Shown here piece by piece: positions 45,862-55,987 of a DNA stretch of 64,000 nt. The stretch lies in assembly GCF_900102965.1 (NCBI RefSeq), contig NZ_FNGM01000002.1:362082-426081 (forward strand), given 5' to 3'. The stretch comes from Paenibacillus jilunlii. GTDB taxonomy: Bacteria; Bacillota; Bacilli; Paenibacillales; Paenibacillaceae. The notes under the pieces were generated by a model. That model worked only from the letters and a program-made list of their open reading frames with translations. It was not told the origin of the DNA and ran no database searches. Position numbers and translations under genes: made by a program. Within the stretch, counting starts at the first letter, position 1, and every line of letters starts with the position of its first letter.

Positions 45862-46709
45862 TGTTTAAACCAGCTGCGTTGGCCTATACCTACGACGGCA
45901 GCTTCGAAGGCCTGCTGTGCTGCGTGTTCGAGAGCTATCAATGGAAGGAAACCCCGCTTGCCATTCATTCGGACGGAGAAGAACAGGGCCTGCTGCTGGA
46001 ATCGAAATGGATTGCTACCGACAGCAGCAGAGCAGGCCGGGTGCTGAAATCGCTCCCGCTGCGCATTTGTCCTGAGGCAGAGGAACTTGTGCGCCTGGGT
46101 TTCTGGTCATGCACACCGGACAAGGAACTGCTGCTGCTGAATTTTCTGTACCTCGGCTTCACCCATGGCCGCAAGGTAATGAACATGCTTGCTGACGATA
46201 CGGTGAATACCCTGCATAAGGCGGTTCAGCAGCTCCGGCGGGAGGCACATCTGTACCTGGGTTTTGTGCGCTTTTCCGTGTACGGTCCGGTTATGGCGGC
46301 GGTCATTGAGCCCAAGGGATTCGTACTGCCCGTCATTCAGGATCATTTCTGCGACCGCTTCTACGGCGAAAGCTTCATGATTTACGACAAAACCCACCGC
46401 ATGGCCCTTATCCACCAGCCCGGACAGCAGGCCATTATTCCGCTCGAGGAATGGATACCGCCGGAGCCGGATGCTGCGGAGGAAGAATACCGCCGCCTAT
46501 GGAAGGGGTTCTATAACGCCATCGGCATCCGCGAGCGCAGGAACGACCGGCTGCGTTCCTCGCTGATGCCCAAGCGGTACTGGAAGCACCTTACGGAGAT
46601 GAAGGGCAGCACAACAGCAGTAAGTGGCGGTAAGCCAACCGGCAGCAGCAAGATGCTGGAAGAAGGTGCCCCACGGCTGGGAGATGGGGAAGTCTTTAAC
46701 TCGCAGTAG
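45861..46709 (+). CDS. Partner protein of the DNA-repair radical SAM enzyme (TIGR03915 type)
   Basis: 282 aa; the ATG at 45861 shares its A with the TGA of the radical SAM gene, and GGGAGGAG lies upstream. Opening AYTYDGSFEGLLCCVFESY and the middle DDTVNTLHKAVQQLRREAHLYLGFVRF plus ILPVIQDHFCDRF-type segment are family hallmarks; the C-terminus has MPKRYWKHLTEM. This family is always found next to the radical SAM gene and is presumed to act in DNA metabolism. The last 30 residues are low-complexity. Mechanism unknown. Confidence 0.86.
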   Translation: MFKPAALAYTYDGSFEGLLCCVFESYQWKETPLAIHSDGEEQGLLLESKWIATDSSRAGRVLKSLPLRICPEAEELVRLGFWSCTPDKELLLLNFLYLGFTHGRKVMNMLADDTVNTLHKAVQQLRREAHLYLGFVRFSVYGPVMAAVIEPKGFVLPVIQDHFCDRFYGESFMIYDKTHRMALIHQPGQQAIIPLEEWIPPEPDAAEEEYRRLWKGFYNAIGIRERRNDRLRSSLMPKRYWKHLTEMKGSTTAVSGGKPTGSSKMLEEGAPRLGDGEVFNSQ

Positions 46710-46735
46710 AAACCCTTTTTACAAATAACAACTAA

Positions 46736-46772
46736 AAAAGCGAAGTCCCCGTAAATCCAAGGCTTCGCTTTT
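46736..46772. terminator. Bidirectional terminator
   Basis: AAAAGCGAAG and CTTCGCTTTT around a 17-nt loop, between the convergent partner gene and the Rpn remnant. Confidence 0.85.
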
Positions 46773-46785
46773 AAATAAACGATAT

Positions 46786-47344
46786 TTAATTGGGCTTGAT
46801 CTCTTTACTTAACGACTTAACTTCCTGCTCCGGTAATTCGGTGAGCTGAACTACAAAGTCCACATCATTTCCCATTGCCAGAAGCTTTCGCGCCATTTCT
46901 TTCTTTTCCCTGATAATACCTTCAGTTATTCCCTCAGCCATGCCTACTGCCTTAGCCCCTTCCATCCGTGAAACCTCATCACGCAGATATTTCATCCGGG
47001 CTTCGTACTCCATACGCGTAGCGGTATCCTGACTCAGGAACTCCAATGTATCCATCGCCTTTTTCAACATCGGTTCATTCAAAGGGATTAAACAACTGCA
47101 TCTCGATATTAATACGTTTGCCTTCTGCGGTTTTAGCCTTTATATCCAGAATCGACTGTTTTTTTGCGGGCGTATCTTTGTCTGTATATGGATTCATTAA
47201 TATGATTTCAGTAAGCGGTGGCTCACCGGCCTCCATAAACGTACTGTTTAAAAAAGCCAGCAGGACATCCTTATTATTTTCACTGCCAAATATGCGTTTA
47301 AAAATAAAACCGTTCCGTGCGTCTAGTAATTCCAAAATCATCAC
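46786..47344 (-). pseudogene. Rpn/PD-(D/E)XK nuclease-family gene with internal deletion
   Basis: The 5' part (47344-47075, 89 aa) is the nuclease N-terminus: FIFKRIFGSENNKDVLLAFLN, and catalytic region with LDIKAKTAEGKRINIEMQL (Asp, Glu-x-Gln). It stops at NPFE, and the 3' part (47082-46786, 98 aa, other frame) resumes with LKKAMDTLEFLSQDT and the coiled C-terminus. The usual middle third (about 110-140 residues) is missing, so the protein is broken. Family members are about 290 aa and act as recombination-promoting nucleases. Confidence 0.85.
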
Positions 47345-47435
47345 TCAATCGTATACCGCAATTATATCATTAATCTTAAACCCATTTTATACAGAGACAA
47401 ATATTTGCATTCCATCGTCCATTTAAGAAAAGCAA

Positions 47436-47455
47436 AGACACCCCGAAAGGTGTCT
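47436..47455 (-). terminator. Small stem of the GACACC family
   Basis: AGACACC, loop CCGAAA, GGTGTCT; on the minus strand it is followed by TTTGCTTTT. It lies far beyond the phosphoketolase stop, so its role is unsure. Confidence 0.5.
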
Positions 47456-47489
47456 CCAATTGACTGGAAAGATTTCAGTTTGCGTTGCC

Positions 47490-47604
47490 GTGGAAAAAGG
47501 TTAACTAATTCAGCTCATTTCGCCCCTGACTAAGTAATATGGCCCAATTAAGTTTCCTTTTTCCACTTATTTCTCACAATTATTGATTTGTGGGAGAAAT
47601 AAGT
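47490..47604. repeat. Two adjacent hairpins, intergenic repeat family
   Basis: GTGGAAAAAGG (47490-47500) pairs with CCTTTTTCCAC (47556-47566), and ACTTATTTCTC (47565-47575) pairs with GAGAAATAAGT (47594-47604). The first arm and its continuation (AACTAATTCAGCTCATTT) resemble sequences inside the element at 32573-32863. No gene in 47345-47708 otherwise. Confidence 0.65.
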
Positions 47605-47708
47605 TCCCTTTTTCCCTCTAGCACTGTTCACCTGCTAAAAAATAAAAAAGGATGCCCGGCAGCCATTTTCATGACGTTCAGGACATCCCTATATAGATCT
47701 TTATGCCT

Positions 47709-50093
47709 TTAGTTCAAAGCCTTCCATACCCAGTTTTCTACCTCCGGCAGATCGATGCCTTCTTCACGGATATATTGGTTGTGCTTCTTCACCATAGCAT
47801 CCATTTCATCTGTGATTGCCTGATATTTACCGGCATCCGGTAAGCTCAGTACAGCTTCCTTCGCCAGGTCGAAGCGGTCCATCTGATTCAGTACACGCAT
47901 ATCAAATGGTGTCGTAATATCGCCGTTCTCCCGGTACCCGTGCACATGCAGGTTATGGTTGTGGCGGTCGAAGAACAGATCCTTGATCAGCCCTTCATAG
48001 CCATGGAATGCGAAAATGACCGGTTTATCCTTTGTGAAAAATTGATCAAACTCATCGTCAGATAAACCGCGCGGGTCCAGCTTCTGGCTTCTCAGCTTCA
48101 GAAGATCAACCACGTTGATATAGCGGATTTTCAGATCAGGCAGTTTTTCATGCAGGATGGAAATCGCAGCCAAGCTCTCCATGGTAGGCTCAGTACCGGA
48201 CGAAGCAATCACCACATCAGGCTCTCCACCCTTGTCTGTGCTAGCCCAGTCAATGATTTTCAGTCCCTTGTCCACCAGCTCTTGGGCTTCGTCAGCCGAG
48301 AACCATTGCGGGCGCGGATGTTTGGACGACACAATCAGGTTGATCTTTTGACGGTCGTTTAAGATCGTATCGAAGACAGCCAGCAGGGTATTGGCATCCG
48401 CCGGCAAATATTCACGGATAAATTCCGGTTTCTTGTCTGCCAAGTGGCCGAGCAAGCCCGGGTCCTGGTGAGTGTAGCCATTATGGTCCTGCTGGAACAC
48501 TGTCGATGTTGCGATGACATTCAGGGACGGAATATCCGCACGCCAGCTTTGGTCTGTTGCTTTGCGCAGCCATTTGAAGTGCTGGGTAATCATCGAGTCC
48601 ACTACACGCAGGAATGCTTCATAGCTTGCGAAGAAACCGTGACGGCCTGTTAATACGTAACCTTCCAGGAAGCCCTCTGCCTGATGCTCGGATAACTGCG
48701 AATCGATTACACGTCCATAAGGAGCGAGGAACTCATCGTGCGGTTCCTTAATTTCATCCATCCATTGGCGTTTGGTCACTTCAAACACAGGTCCCAGGCG
48801 GTTCGACATCGTTTCATCCGGTCCAAAAATTCTGAAGTTGCGGTTCTCTTCATTGAGTGTTACAACCTCTTTCAGGTATTTGCCCAGTACCGCCATATCT
48901 TGTGCAATGACTTGCCCAGGAACGGAGTTATCGAGTGTATAGTTGCGGAAATTGGGTTTATGCAGGTCTTTAATCAGGTGCCCGGCGTTCGTTACAGGGT
49001 TCATACCCATACGTCTGTCGCCAACAGGCAGGATTTCAGCCAGGTCTGCGTTCAAACGGCCATTCTCGTCGAACAACTCTTCCGGTCTGTAGCTGTTCAG
49101 CCAATCAAGCAGTGCAGGAGCGTGCTTCATGTTCTTTTGATCCACTGGAATCGGAACCTGGTGGGCACGGAAAGAGCCTTCGTTCGGCACTTTATCCCAT
49201 TCTTTCGGGCCGGTCCAGCCTTTAGGTGTGCGGAAAACCAGCATCGGCCATACTGGGCGGGCAGTGTCATTGTTTTCACGCGCGTTCTTCTGGATTGCTG
49301 CAATTCTCTCGATGATTGTGTCCAGAACCTTCGCCATCTCCGGGTGCATCAGGTCAGGATTTTCACCTTCTACAAAGAACGGTTCCCAGCCCATGCCTGT
49401 GAAATATGCGGTTAACTCCTCTTTCGACATCCGGGACAGAATCGTCGGGTTGCTGATCTTGAAGCCGTTCAAATGCAGAATCGGCAGCACCGCACCGTCT
49501 GTAATCGGATTGATGAACCGGTTGGAGAGCCAGGAAGCCGCCAGCGGGCCGGTTTCAGCTTCACCATCACCCACAACCACGGCAGAGATCAGATCCGGGT
49601 TATCCAGAATTGCCCCCACGCTGTGGGACAGGGAGTAGCCGAGCTCTCCGCCTTCATGAATCGACCCTGGAGTTTCCGGAGCCGCATGTGATGCCACACC
49701 GCCAGGGAAGGAGAATTGCTTGAACAATTTTTTGAGGCCAGGGATATCCTGCGTGATTTCCGGGTAGATTTCGGTGTAGCTTCCATCCAGATAGGAGTTG
49801 GATACCATAACCTGGCCGCCATGGCCCGGACCTTCAATATAGAACATATCCAGATCATATTTGCAAATCACGCGGTTCAGATGGGCATAAATAAAGTTCT
49901 GGCCGGGAATGGTTCCCCAGTGTCCAATAGGTTTAACCTTGATATCTGCATCCTTCAAAGGTTCTCTTAACAACGGGTTATCCTTCAAATACAGCTGTCC
50001 CACCGATATGTAGTTAGTTGCACGCCAATAAGCGTCGAGTTTGGCCAAGTACGTTTTTGATGAATAATCCACAGGCAGAGTTGACAATCCCAT
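47709..50093 (-). CDS. Phosphoketolase (xylulose-5-phosphate/fructose-6-phosphate)
   Basis: 794 aa, full length for the family. TPP-dependent enzyme cleaving xylulose-5-P or fructose-6-P with phosphate to acetyl-P. Visible motifs: [38 protein letters not shown], the [25 protein letters not shown] stretch with its catalytic His, and the TPP-binding [18 protein letters not shown]. The C-terminal half has [14 protein letters not shown] follows GGAGTGG. Monocistronic with its own sigma-A-like promoter (50152-50179). Confidence 0.95.
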   Translation of the reverse strand: MGLSTLPVDYSSKTYLAKLDAYWRATNYISVGQLYLKDNPLLREPLKDADIKVKPIGHWGTIPGQNFIYAHLNRVICKYDLDMFYIEGPGHGGQVMVSNSYLDGSYTEIYPEITQDIPGLKKLFKQFSFPGGVASHAAPETPGSIHEGGELGYSLSHSVGAILDNPDLISAVVVGDGEAETGPLAASWLSNRFINPITDGAVLPILHLNGFKISNPTILSRMSKEELTAYFTGMGWEPFFVEGENPDLMHPEMAKVLDTIIERIAAIQKNARENNDTARPVWPMLVFRTPKGWTGPKEWDKVPNEGSFRAHQVPIPVDQKNMKHAPALLDWLNSYRPEELFDENGRLNADLAEILPVGDRRMGMNPVTNAGHLIKDLHKPNFRNYTLDNSVPGQVIAQDMAVLGKYLKEVVTLNEENRNFRIFGPDETMSNRLGPVFEVTKRQWMDEIKEPHDEFLAPYGRVIDSQLSEHQAEGFLEGYVLTGRHGFFASYEAFLRVVDSMITQHFKWLRKATDQSWRADIPSLNVIATSTVFQQDHNGYTHQDPGLLGHLADKKPEFIREYLPADANTLLAVFDTILNDRQKINLIVSSKHPRPQWFSADEAQELVDKGLKIIDWASTDKGGEPDVVIASSGTEPTMESLAAISILHEKLPDLKIRYINVVDLLKLRSQKLDPRGLSDDEFDQFFTKDKPVIFAFHGYEGLIKDLFFDRHNHNLHVHGYRENGDITTPFDMRVLNQMDRFDLAKEAVLSLPDAGKYQAITDEMDAMVKKHNQYIREEGIDLPEVENWVWKALN

Positions 50094-50151
50094 TTCAATC
50101 CACTCCTAATCCATTTTTCTTTTTCCTGAACCTAATTACTTTCACAAGTAC

Positions 50152-50179
50152 ATCATACCTCTGCGTTTATAAAATTCAA
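50152..50179 (-). promoter_or_regulatory. Sigma-A-like promoter of phosphoketolase gene
   Basis: On the minus strand TTGAAT (50179-50174), 16-bp spacer, TATGAT (50157-50152), about 60 bp before the start codon. Fair match to consensus. Confidence 0.5.
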
Positions 50180-50221
50180 TCATTTTAACAATTGATACGG
50201 TCCAATTTTGTGAAATTTTGA

Positions 50222-50252
50222 ACATAGTATGAAAATCAGAGCAATACTATGT
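50222..50252. promoter_or_regulatory. 9-bp inverted repeat between divergent genes
   Basis: ACATAGTAT (50222-50230) and ATACTATGT (50244-50252), perfect, separated by 13 bp. Possible regulator site between the phosphoketolase and the 50444 gene. The remainder of 50094-50443 is AT-rich with no gene seen. Confidence 0.4.
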
Positions 50253-50443
50253 AAAATAGATTTTATTTTATACAAAATGTAATTATATTCTATTCAATAT
50301 TTAGGAAAAAAATCCTTAAGCGCACTGGATGTTCTGGACAACCTCATTCTAAATACGGTATTATTCTGGTGGAATTTACCTGCAAATATGGAACGAAAAC
50401 AATCTACTTATCCACTGCTATCAGGAAGGAGAACAGAGTAACA

Positions 50444-51529
50444 GTGAAGACATCACATAAGCCCTCCCTCATCCGCAATACGGTAGTACTAACAATCGTA
50501 GGATTCGTTGCTCTAGCTGCAATCGGCATAGCCTTTTGGGCAGGACTCGGCTTATTCTTTGCCAAAAGCGGACATTTTTATCAAAAGGGTATCATCAAGG
50601 CCTTAAATTCAACGTATCAATCTAAATTTGTAATTGTGTCTAAAGAAGGACGGAATGATGATGGATATCAGGTGTTCAAAGCATCCCCGGCGAATGACCG
50701 CAGCCTAGTATTTACAGTAAGCCGGGTCAACGGCCACGTTGATGGCGGCCTTCCGCTATGGAGGCAGCTCAGCGACAATTATGAGGAAACCGCACAACAA
50801 AAGTATTACCCTCTCCTGGTCAAAAAACATTTTGGAATCGAGTTACAGGATATTCCTATGTCAGTTTATTGGGGGGCCGATTCATCCCGTGAGATATCCG
50901 ATGAAAATTTCATAGTGGTGACCAGAGCGAATCTGGACGACATCGTTTCCAGAGCCACAGCATTCTTCAGTGAAGCGGAAAGCCATCGACTCAAAAAACT
51001 GTTTTTCCGCTTCGAGGATGACATGAGCTTTTCCTCCGGAGATGCAGGTACAGAGCCGCAGCGGTTCGAAATGCTTGGCTTTAAGTTCAAAGTAGGAGAG
51101 CACTGGAAAAAAGGGTTCCGGGCTTTGAGTGAAATGGAATTCAAACAGAAGATGGTAAGCCAGATTGGAGGGGGGATTGCCAAACGGGTATCCTACGCTT
51201 TTGATGCGGAATATCCGGATACGGGCGGGAGCTTTGCTATAAAGTTTACGGAGAATGACCTGAACAACTTCGAAGCCAATGTGTCCGCCCACACGGTAAC
51301 GGCAGAGGGAAGGGAAGAAGCGCTTGCCGAAATTTATGAGTGCTATACCAAGGCGATTATGTTTGTCCCTAAGCTGCCTCTTAACATGACTGCCCTTAAC
51401 CTGAGGTACGAAACCAACAAAGAGACAGAGACAGTAACCCTTAAAAGAGAAGAGTTAAGTAAAGTGAGCAGTCTGGCTGCTCTGAAAGAGCTGTTCAAGC
51501 ATTCCCGTAAAACAGTGAATCCGCGCTAA
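50444..51529 (+). CDS. Unrecognised membrane-anchored protein
   Basis: 361 aa from the GTG at 50444; AGGAAGGAG lies 12 bp upstream. An upstream GTG at 50369 would add 25 residues without a better site. One transmembrane segment near residues 14-38 (VVLTIVGFVALAAIGIAFWAG) follows a basic N-terminus, so the bulk probably faces outside. The rest is mixed alpha/beta with no motif I recognise; it contains no Cys. Convergent with gntR. Confidence 0.75.
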   Translation: MKTSHKPSLIRNTVVLTIVGFVALAAIGIAFWAGLGLFFAKSGHFYQKGIIKALNSTYQSKFVIVSKEGRNDDGYQVFKASPANDRSLVFTVSRVNGHVDGGLPLWRQLSDNYEETAQQKYYPLLVKKHFGIELQDIPMSVYWGADSSREISDENFIVVTRANLDDIVSRATAFFSEAESHRLKKLFFRFEDDMSFSSGDAGTEPQRFEMLGFKFKVGEHWKKGFRALSEMEFKQKMVSQIGGGIAKRVSYAFDAEYPDTGGSFAIKFTENDLNNFEANVSAHTVTAEGREEALAEIYECYTKAIMFVPKLPLNMTALNLRYETNKETETVTLKREELSKVSSLAALKELFKHSRKTVNPR

Positions 51530-51559
51530 ATCGAAGCTATAGTTAACGATCCGACCTAA

Positions 51560-51587
51560 AAAGGACCGGGAAATTTCCCGGTCCTTT
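51560..51587. terminator. Bidirectional terminator
   Basis: Palindrome AAAGGACCGGGAAA / TTTCCCGGTCCTTT between convergent genes; it ends 2 bp before the gntR stop. Confidence 0.9.
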
Positions 51588-51589
51588 CG

Positions 51590-52312
51590 TTATTGAACTG
51601 ATACAAACGTGTTGAACTTCAAATATTTATAATGGAACCGCATATGCGAGAATTCGAAGGGCGTGCCATTATCCAGGAAGAATATTCCCTCCATAATTCC
51701 CACAGGTTCATTTGCCTGCAGATGGAGCAGCTCTTGATCATGGGTCCCGGACGGCTCGGCAAAAATGGATAAAAAGGATTTGGTCACCGCCAGATTCCGC
51801 GACTCCTCCAAATAATGAAAGATCGAGCCTTCGATAATCGTCTGGTCCAGATTCTGGACAATTTTGATGGGAATGTAGCCCGTTTCGATCATAAACGGCT
51901 CGTCATCGAACAGGCGCAGGCGGATAATTTTGTATACAAAATCATGGGGCTGCAGGAACAAATCACGCTGCAGCTCTTCCGTAGGCCGGATCACCTCAAA
52001 ATTCAGCACTTTGACCTTAGGCTTTTTGCCATCCATCTGAAAATTGTCGGTAACCCCCAGATTAGTGCCCTCGTAGTTAAAGATCGATTCATTTTTTATG
52101 TATAACGGGTTGATAAAGGTGCCTGAACCCCGTTTTTTGAAAATAATTCCCGAATTCTCCATCTTCATCAGTGCACGTTTGATCGAACTGCGGCTCACCT
52201 GGTAAGTTTCGCTAAGACTGCGTTCATCCGGCAACCTCATATCGGCAAACTGTCCCGCAAAGATCTTCATTTTGAGGTCATCAATAATTTGCTTATAGAC
52301 AAATTGGCTCAT
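51590..52312 (-). CDS. GntR-family regulator with UTRA domain
   Basis: 240 aa. N-terminal winged helix (YKQIIDDLKMKIFAGQF, RLPDERSLSETYQVSRSSIKRAL) and C-terminal UTRA effector domain (about 80-240; KVLNFEVIRPTEELQRDL, FMIETGYIPI, GIMEGIFFLDNGTPFEFSH). This HutC/TreR subgroup binds small sugars or sugar phosphates. ATG after AAGGAG. Divergent from the binding-protein gene at 52559 across about 245 bp, so it probably controls that transporter. Confidence 0.9.
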   Translation of the reverse strand: MSQFVYKQIIDDLKMKIFAGQFADMRLPDERSLSETYQVSRSSIKRALMKMENSGIIFKKRGSGTFINPLYIKNESIFNYEGTNLGVTDNFQMDGKKPKVKVLNFEVIRPTEELQRDLFLQPHDFVYKIIRLRLFDDEPFMIETGYIPIKIVQNLDQTIIEGSIFHYLEESRNLAVTKSFLSIFAEPSGTHDQELLHLQANEPVGIMEGIFFLDNGTPFEFSHMRFHYKYLKFNTFVSVQ

Positions 52313-52558
52313 GGGGTACTCCTTTTTGAAATCTATACAGAACTAAACATTCACGATTAAATATATCATAATTAGGACAGGGTTCATACCGGACGGATGA
52401 AATAGAACGTTTTCATACAAATGCGGCTCGTGTAAGCGTCTTTATTGTAAAGTTATGTTCCATATACTCTGTTATTTTGTTACTTCTGGCAGTTTTCCTG
52501 ATCTGCTATTCTGGATTTGTAAGCGGTACTACAAAGTTTATAAGGGAGGTTGTCGCTT

Positions 52559-53902
52559 TTGAAAAAGAAAACATGGCTTGCGGGGATGACATCACTCGTT
52601 CTTCTAACAGGGCTGCTGGCAGGATGCTCCGGCAACGGTAACGGCAATAGCAATTCATCTGCTCCCAATAATGAAAGCGCTGGCAAAAATAATTCTGAGT
52701 CATCCAAAGGTACAGTTACGCTGAAAATGTGGGGCGGCGTTCCGCCGGAATCAGGGCCGCAAGAGGTTATCGACAATTGGAATAAGGCGCATCCCGAGAT
52801 TCAGGTGGAATACGTCCGCTTCGTCAATGATGATGACGGAAATCTCAAGCTCGACACGGCCATGATTACCGGGCAGGATGTAGACTTATTCGTGAACTAT
52901 ACGGTCTCCCATGCGGCCAAACGGGTAGAATCCAATCTGGCGCTCGACCTCAGCAAATTCACTGATTACAATATTGATGAGAAAATGGGCAGTGATGCGG
53001 AAGGCTGGAAGATTGACGGTAAATATTACGGTGTTCCCACGACAAAAAGCGCATTCTTCATTGCACTGAACAAAGATGCCCTTGACGCTGCGGGCCTGCC
53101 GGTTCCGAAGGACTGGACCTGGGATGAACTGCGTGAATACGCGAAAAAACTGAAGGTAGGCGACAAATACGGATTCATTCAGAATATGGAACCGTTCGTG
53201 GACCCTATTGATTCTGTGCTGTCGCAGGAGGGTTACACCAAAGCGGACGGTACTTCAAATCTGGATCACCCCCTTGTCCGGAAGTGGCTGGAAACGCTGA
53301 ATGGAATGATGCTGGAGGATAAGACCACCCCGCCGCTTGGCGAACAATTGACTTCCAAAATGCCCGTTGAACAGGTATTCCTGAGCGGTGAAGTGCCTAT
53401 GCTCAACATTGGGGCCTGGCTGCTGCGCAGCTCGAACAACTTCACGGATTTCCCGCGCGATTTCAAGATTGCCTTTGCCCAGGTTCCCCGGCTTGCAGGC
53501 AGTGCAGACCAATATGTGACCCGCGGAGGCCTGGGAGACTACATCTCCATTAACGCCAATTCCAAAAAACAAGAGGCAGCCTGGGAATTCCTGAAATGGT
53601 ACTCCGACGGAGGTATGGCCCCGATGGCTGCAGGGGGAAGACTTCCGGCCTCCAAGGATGCGAACCAGGACGATGCCCTGAACAGCCTCCTCGGTGATAA
53701 ACGCGATACCTATGACCTGGATTCACTCATGTATGTCATGTTCGACGACAAGACGCCAACTTATGTGCGCAGTCTGCCGCAGGAGGTCATGGATCTGCGT
53801 TCCCAGGAGTATGAGAAATACTTCCTTGGTTCACAGTCGCTGGATCAGACCATTGATGCCATGGTGGCCCGGCATGATAGTTATTTGAAGCAAAATAAAT
53901 AA
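52559..53902 (+). CDS. Sugar-binding lipoprotein of second ABC system
   Basis: 447 aa from TTG 52559, placed 9 bp after GGGAGG; an upstream TTG at 52550 overlaps it. Lipobox LLAGC with Cys23, then a Gly/Asn/Ser-rich tether and a family 1 binding domain (VTLKMWGGVPPESGPQEVIDNWNK). Separated from the permeases at 57041 by a two-component pair, and followed by a terminator, so it may be expressed above the rest. Confidence 0.92.
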   Translation: MKKKTWLAGMTSLVLLTGLLAGCSGNGNGNSNSSAPNNESAGKNNSESSKGTVTLKMWGGVPPESGPQEVIDNWNKAHPEIQVEYVRFVNDDDGNLKLDTAMITGQDVDLFVNYTVSHAAKRVESNLALDLSKFTDYNIDEKMGSDAEGWKIDGKYYGVPTTKSAFFIALNKDALDAAGLPVPKDWTWDELREYAKKLKVGDKYGFIQNMEPFVDPIDSVLSQEGYTKADGTSNLDHPLVRKWLETLNGMMLEDKTTPPLGEQLTSKMPVEQVFLSGEVPMLNIGAWLLRSSNNFTDFPRDFKIAFAQVPRLAGSADQYVTRGGLGDYISINANSKKQEAAWEFLKWYSDGGMAPMAAGGRLPASKDANQDDALNSLLGDKRDTYDLDSLMYVMFDDKTPTYVRSLPQEVMDLRSQEYEKYFLGSQSLDQTIDAMVARHDSYLKQNK

Positions 53903-53909
53903 AGAGGGA

Positions 53910-53925
53910 TATATAGATTGAACTT
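53910..53925. repeat. Copy of the 32573 element end
   Basis: TATATAGATTGAACTT, identical over 15 bases to the left end of the element at 32573, here without a visible partner in inverted orientation nearby. Confidence 0.6.
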
Positions 53926-53986
53926 ATAATTTTCTATGCTGGGAACACTAATTCAACTTATTTCCACTAGCAGAAAGAACCTGTCC

Positions 53987-54022
53987 ATAGTGGAGCGGGC
54001 ATTGCCCTCTCCGCTATTTTTT
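53987..54022 (+). terminator. Terminator after the binding-lipoprotein gene
   Basis: ATAGTGGAGCGGG and CCCTCTCCGCTAT (one mismatch, one G-T pair), loop CATTG, then TTTTTT. Confidence 0.8.
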
Positions 54023-54181
54023 GTGTCACGCTACCGCCCGAGTAGAACAAATCTTTGTATTTTTCCGCCTAAAGACCGCCTTCTTGCAACAAAACCATGC
54101 AATTTTAGATATTGCGTATGTATATTTATTATTATGTTATAATTTATGTAACGCCCACAACGTATTGGAGGTCGCATCCGT

Positions 54182-55957
54182 GTGTCAAAACTAATGCGTT
54201 TACTGATTCCCCAGAAGCTGAAATACCGCTTGTTCGCAGCCTTTGTTTTTTTGATCCTGCTGCCCTTCTGTGTTCTGAATATCTACAACTATCAGCGCAT
54301 TGAAAGCCTGGTTCAGAAAAAAATCAGCCAGCAGAGCCACTATCAGCTGGAGCAGATGTACCGGACACTGGAGGATCAGATCAGCATCGCTTTTAAAACT
54401 CTCATCTTCCTCAAGCAGGATGAGACGGTAAGATCGGTATTGACCCATCCCGAGCAGCAAAGCGGGCTTGAAAACAAAAGGCGGATCGAGAACATTTTCA
54501 AAAATCTGAATAACAGCTTCTTTCTCTATAATCCTTCGGTTTATTTTATGATTCTCGATTTATATGAAAGCGCATACACTTCATACCCGCCAAGAGAGTC
54601 TCTGATTTACAAGGATTTGCGCGAGAGTCCCGGGTTTGACCGGAAACTGATGAATCCCAGCTCGTATCATTGGGTTCCCAATGACAGCAACTATGTGCTG
54701 AGGGATGTGTCGACCAGTGCCTACCTGTTGTCCTTATACGCTTATCTGGAGAATACGCAGAACAAGCCTTACGGCATGGCCCGGATCAGCATTGATTATT
54801 CGTATTGGCTGCAGTCCATTCACAAGCAATCGGATCTTCAGCAGCAATACTTTTTAATCACGCACACGGGGGAAGACATTTCACAGTCGGTTCCGAAGAG
54901 CATTTTGCCGGAGCAGGTCAAGGCCAGAATCGCTGAGCATCCGCAGCAGCAATATTTTATCGACAAAGATTCTAACTCTCTGATTAATTATATCTATGTG
55001 GAATCCCTGGACTGGTACATCGTCAACCGCATCCCGCAGTCCGTGCTGTTTGTGGAGATTGAGGAGCTGAAGCGGCAGTACTTTATCACTTTTTTTGCGC
55101 TGATGGGTATTTTTCTGATGATGACCTTCCTTATTGCTACAACGATTACCCGCCCGCTGTCCCACCTGCAGAACAAGATGAAGGCTGCTGTGCAGAAAAG
55201 CCTGAAAATCCGGCTGCCGGAGCATAAATTCAGAGGTGAGATTCTGGATCTGACCCGGACCTTCAATACTATGCTGGATGACACCAACCTGCTGATTCAG
55301 AAGCTGAAGACGGAAGAGCGGCAGAAGGAAGCCGTCCATTTTCAAATGCTGCTGGCCCAGACCAATCCTCACTTTTTGCTGAATACGCTGAATACCATCA
55401 AATGGATCGCCATCCGGGAGCAGAATGAGGACATCACCAATATGACCCTTTCCCTCGGCAAGCTGCTGGAGGCCAGTCTGAACACCGATAAGGATCTGAT
55501 CTATCTAAAAGATGAAATCGAGCTGGTGCAGGCCTATGTCCATATCCAGCAGGTCCGGTACCGCCATAAATTCGAGGTCACCTGTGAGTATGATGAAGAC
55601 ATTCTGTACGCGCTGGTCCCTAAGCTCAGCCTGCAGCCGCTTGTAGAAAACGCCATTATTCACGGGATCGGACCGCTGCCGGGCAACGGCTTAATTGAAA
55701 TTAAAGTATACCGGGAGGGGCCCGGCAAGCTCATTGTGGAGATTAAGGATAACGGAGTGGGTATGGAGCAATCCAAGCTCAAACGTACGGAACGCAGGCG
55801 TCCGGGCATCGGACTCAGCAATATTGAGGAGCGGCTGCGGCTACTGTTCCGCGGGGAAGGCTCTATGGACATCCTCTCCTCTGACCAAGGCGTCACGGTC
55901 CGGTTCACCCTGCCTTTTCTGTTATCCACACCTTACGGCACGGAACATCCGGCTTAA
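54182..55957 (+). CDS. YesM-type sensor histidine kinase
   Basis: 591 aa membrane kinase. Transmembrane helix near 17-35, an extracellular sensor region to about 290, second helix near 300-322 (FITFFALMGIFLMMTFLIATTIT), HAMP (about 323-375), a LytS/YesM-type dimerisation His397 (QTNPHFLLNTL) and HATPase C-terminal (NAIIHGI, IEIKDNGVGMEQ, GIGLSNIEERL). GTG start with GGAGG 12 bp upstream. Its regulator partner follows by 30 bp. It likely senses extracellular sugars for the transporter around it. Confidence 0.92.
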   Translation: MSKLMRLLIPQKLKYRLFAAFVFLILLPFCVLNIYNYQRIESLVQKKISQQSHYQLEQMYRTLEDQISIAFKTLIFLKQDETVRSVLTHPEQQSGLENKRRIENIFKNLNNSFFLYNPSVYFMILDLYESAYTSYPPRESLIYKDLRESPGFDRKLMNPSSYHWVPNDSNYVLRDVSTSAYLLSLYAYLENTQNKPYGMARISIDYSYWLQSIHKQSDLQQQYFLITHTGEDISQSVPKSILPEQVKARIAEHPQQQYFIDKDSNSLINYIYVESLDWYIVNRIPQSVLFVEIEELKRQYFITFFALMGIFLMMTFLIATTITRPLSHLQNKMKAAVQKSLKIRLPEHKFRGEILDLTRTFNTMLDDTNLLIQKLKTEERQKEAVHFQMLLAQTNPHFLLNTLNTIKWIAIREQNEDITNMTLSLGKLLEASLNTDKDLIYLKDEIELVQAYVHIQQVRYRHKFEVTCEYDEDILYALVPKLSLQPLVENAIIHGIGPLPGNGLIEIKVYREGPGKLIVEIKDNGVGMEQSKLKRTERRRPGIGLSNIEERLRLLFRGEGSMDILSSDQGVTVRFTLPFLLSTPYGTEHPA

Positions 55958-55987
55958 TACATCCTATACACCGGGAGGTAATCATTC

